Of a stretch of 5,466 nt of DNA, positions 4,051 to 5,466 are shown in pieces (the stretch's first letter is position 1; every line of letters starts with the position of its first letter). The translations under genes were made by a program, and so were the position numbers. Below the pieces are notes generated by a model. The model searched no databases. It saw only the letters and a program-made list of their open reading frames with translations, and was not told the DNA's origin. This DNA is from Thermodesulfovibrionales bacterium. Its GTDB lineage: Bacteria > Nitrospirota > Thermodesulfovibrionia > Thermodesulfovibrionales > UBA1546. The stretch lies in contig JASEHP010000115.1 of NCBI GenBank assembly GCA_030018605.1, forward strand, positions 1 to 5,466, given 5' to 3'.

Positions 4051-5466
4051 TTAGTCCTTTTTCTTGCAAGATTCTATAAAATCCTTTAAACCGAGTTCAT
4101 CACAATAGCGACTAATATTTTTCTGTTTATCATGGAGTAATTCGGCTGCATTCGTTATATTACCATTAGTCCGTTTTAAAGCCTCCATAATAAGAGCCTT
4201 CTTTGTCTTCTGCAACTCATCTTTCGGTACAACTCCTTCGTCTGGGATATTTATTGCCTCTGAATGAAGGTTCACTTTGTTTTTAGAATTAGACATTTTT
4301 TTATTTATCTGATCAACTATCCATTGCTCACCAAGACGCACTCCTACGTCAATTAACTCTTCAAGCTCTCTTACATTCCCATGCCAGTCGTAAGAGGACA
4401 TCAGTGTTATGGTATTTTCGCTAATTATTAAGGAGTATATATGCAGTAGATTATACTTCTTAAGAAACTCCTCCACTAAAGGGGGTATATCCTCTTTTCT
4501 TTCTCTGAGAGGTGGTATTTCTATTGGAGTACCAAGCCTATAATACAAATCTTCTCTGAATTGACCACTTTTAACCATATCCTTCAGGTTTTTGTTTGTT
4601 GCGGCGATGATATTAACATCAACACTAATATTTGTATGATCTTGATGAGTTTTGTCTATGCATTTACATTTTGGGGTACTTCCCACCCTGCTTATCTTTT
4701 TGTCCTGTAAAACTCTCAGCAGTTTTGCCTGCTGGTTAAGTGGCATCACACCAATTTCATCGAGAAAAATAGTTCCACCATGAGATTGTTCAAAATAGCC
4801 AGCCTTTTCTCTTGCCTCAGTTGCCGTTTTAGCACATATCCCAAACAACTCTGATTCAACAAGTGTTTCTGCAATTGCTGCACAATTAATAGTAACAAAA
4901 GGCATACTTTTTCTATGACTATTTTCATGTATATGCCTCGCCACCAGCTCTTTGCCAGTTCCAGTCTCCCCTTGAAGCAATATTGTTACAGCAGCAGGGG
5001 TATCACTGAGTTTCCTGACAGTAGATAATACATCTTTCATTCCAATGATTTTGGGACACTTATCTCCCTTGATAATTCTTCCAATATTTGCAAGTTCAAC
5101 AAAGGCTAAATAGGTTTTGCCTAAGAATTCCTCTTTCAACTTTTCCCTGGGAAACTTGTCAACAAATTTAATAAATCCCTCAGACTCCCAATCTTTAGGA
5201 ATCCATTGCTCAAAGTATTTTTCTGCATCTTTTTTATCAGAAACGAGGAGACAACAGATTTCCCTCTTTTTATCAGCACTTTTCATAAGTCCTTTTATTT
5301 CCAGTGCCAGATAAATACCACCAAAGGGTTTTTTTTCGTCATCCGGGCCTCCATATCCTTTTTTACAATTTGGATTCATAAAAACATCACTTATGATGAC
5401 ATTGATATCCTGGTAGTGTAAACTTTCTTGTGTGAAAATGAAATAGGGTAAAAAAGGGGCGCACCT
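4051..5466 (-). CDS. NtrC-family sigma-54-dependent response regulator, 5' partial, with atypical sigma-54 contact loop
   Basis: Activator ATPase that remodels sigma-54 RNA polymerase. The first Met (codon 5377-5379, residue 1 here) is internal: the frame stays open for 29 more codons to the window edge, with no ATG, GTG or TTG. This upstream part reads INVIISDVFM, strand 3 of a receiver domain with its phosphoacceptor Asp at 5386-5388. The conserved Ser (CCLLVSD, 47) and Lys (VDKFP, 75) follow. The strand 3-helix 3 loop is about 14 residues longer than usual. The AAA+ domain (about 110-345) has Walker A GETGTGKE (137-144), Walker B GGTIFLDEIG (201-210), sensor I AATN, arginine finger FREDLYYRL (274-282) and sensor II HGNVRELE. 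A Fis-type helix-turn-helix ends the protein (about 395-431). The GAFTGA loop reads KTATEA (184-189), and a 13-residue insertion carries Cys238, Cys240, His245 and His248. A sensor kinase may lie beyond the window. Confidence 0.95.
   Translation of the reverse strand, partial: RCAPFLPYFIFTQESLHYQDINVIISDVFMNPNCKKGYGGPDDEKKPFGGIYLALEIKGLMKSADKKREICCLLVSDKKDAEKYFEQWIPKDWESEGFIKFVDKFPREKLKEEFLGKTYLAFVELANIGRIIKGDKCPKIIGMKDVLSTVRKLSDTPAAVTILLQGETGTGKELVARHIHENSHRKSMPFVTINCAAIAETLVESELFGICAKTATEAREKAGYFEQSHGGTIFLDEIGVMPLNQQAKLLRVLQDKKISRVGSTPKCKCIDKTHQDHTNISVDVNIIAATNKNLKDMVKSGQFREDLYYRLGTPIEIPPLRERKEDIPPLVEEFLKKYNLLHIYSLIISENTITLMSSYDWHGNVRELEELIDVGVRLGEQWIVDQINKKMSNSKNKVNLHSEAINIPDEGVVPKDELQKTKKALIMEALKRTNGNITNAAELLHDKQKNISRYCDELGLKDFIESCKKKD

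Noticed and set aside
3370..4089. Long plus-strand open frame of 239 codons across the control region
   Set aside because: It runs antisense over the start of the 386-aa gene, the 61-aa gene and the sigma-54 control region, has Cys/Phe-rich low-complexity translation typical of antisense frames, and has no ribosome site.
5377..5379. ATG at 5379 as the true start of the regulator
   Set aside because: The frame remains open to the window edge, the upstream codons encode receiver strand 3 with the phosphoacceptor Asp, and no good ribosome site precedes this ATG.

Overview
The window reads as bacterial chromosome of moderate GC with two unrelated parts facing each other. No 16S or other strong taxonomic marker is present. 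The mixed codon use, the NtrC-type sigma-54 regulator and the IS-type repeats would fit a Nitrospirota or deltaproteobacterium-like Gram-negative, but that placement is only a guess.

Plus strand, 1-1596: two 25-bp-spaced repeats (5-49) that look like the end of an insertion sequence, then a short promoter region, then a complete, ordinary guaB (IMP dehydrogenase, 127-1596). Only 12 bp separate the guaB stop from the end of the gene converging on it.

Minus strand, 5466 down to 1609: what looks like one regulated cassette. First comes an NtrC-family response regulator, cut by the window edge (4051-5466). Its receiver domain is visible upstream of the first Met, because the frame stays open to base 5466. 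Its AAA+ domain has two clear oddities: the sigma-54-contacting GAFTGA loop reads KTATEA, and there is a Cys/His-containing insertion of about 13 residues before sensor I. After its stop lies a 195-bp control region with a 27-bp imperfect dyad (3979-4005) and a textbook -24/-12 sigma-54 promoter (3902-3916). The dyad centre is about 100 bp upstream of the predicted start site, the usual place for an enhancer.

That promoter points at four small genes, none of which I can assign to a named family: a 61-aa soluble protein (3670-3855), a 386-aa membrane protein with a long cytoplasmic-type coiled coil (2452-3612), a 199-aa helical soluble protein overlapping it by 8 bp (1860-2459), and a 60-aa protein that is almost all membrane helix (1609-1791). 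All four have good Shine-Dalgarno sequences. An unusual G8/C8 hairpin sits between the first two genes.

My reading is that a phosphorylated (or otherwise sensed) signal acts through the regulator on the dyad and sigma-54 promoter to switch on an undescribed membrane-associated system. The regulatory architecture is directly visible. The function of the output genes is unknown.
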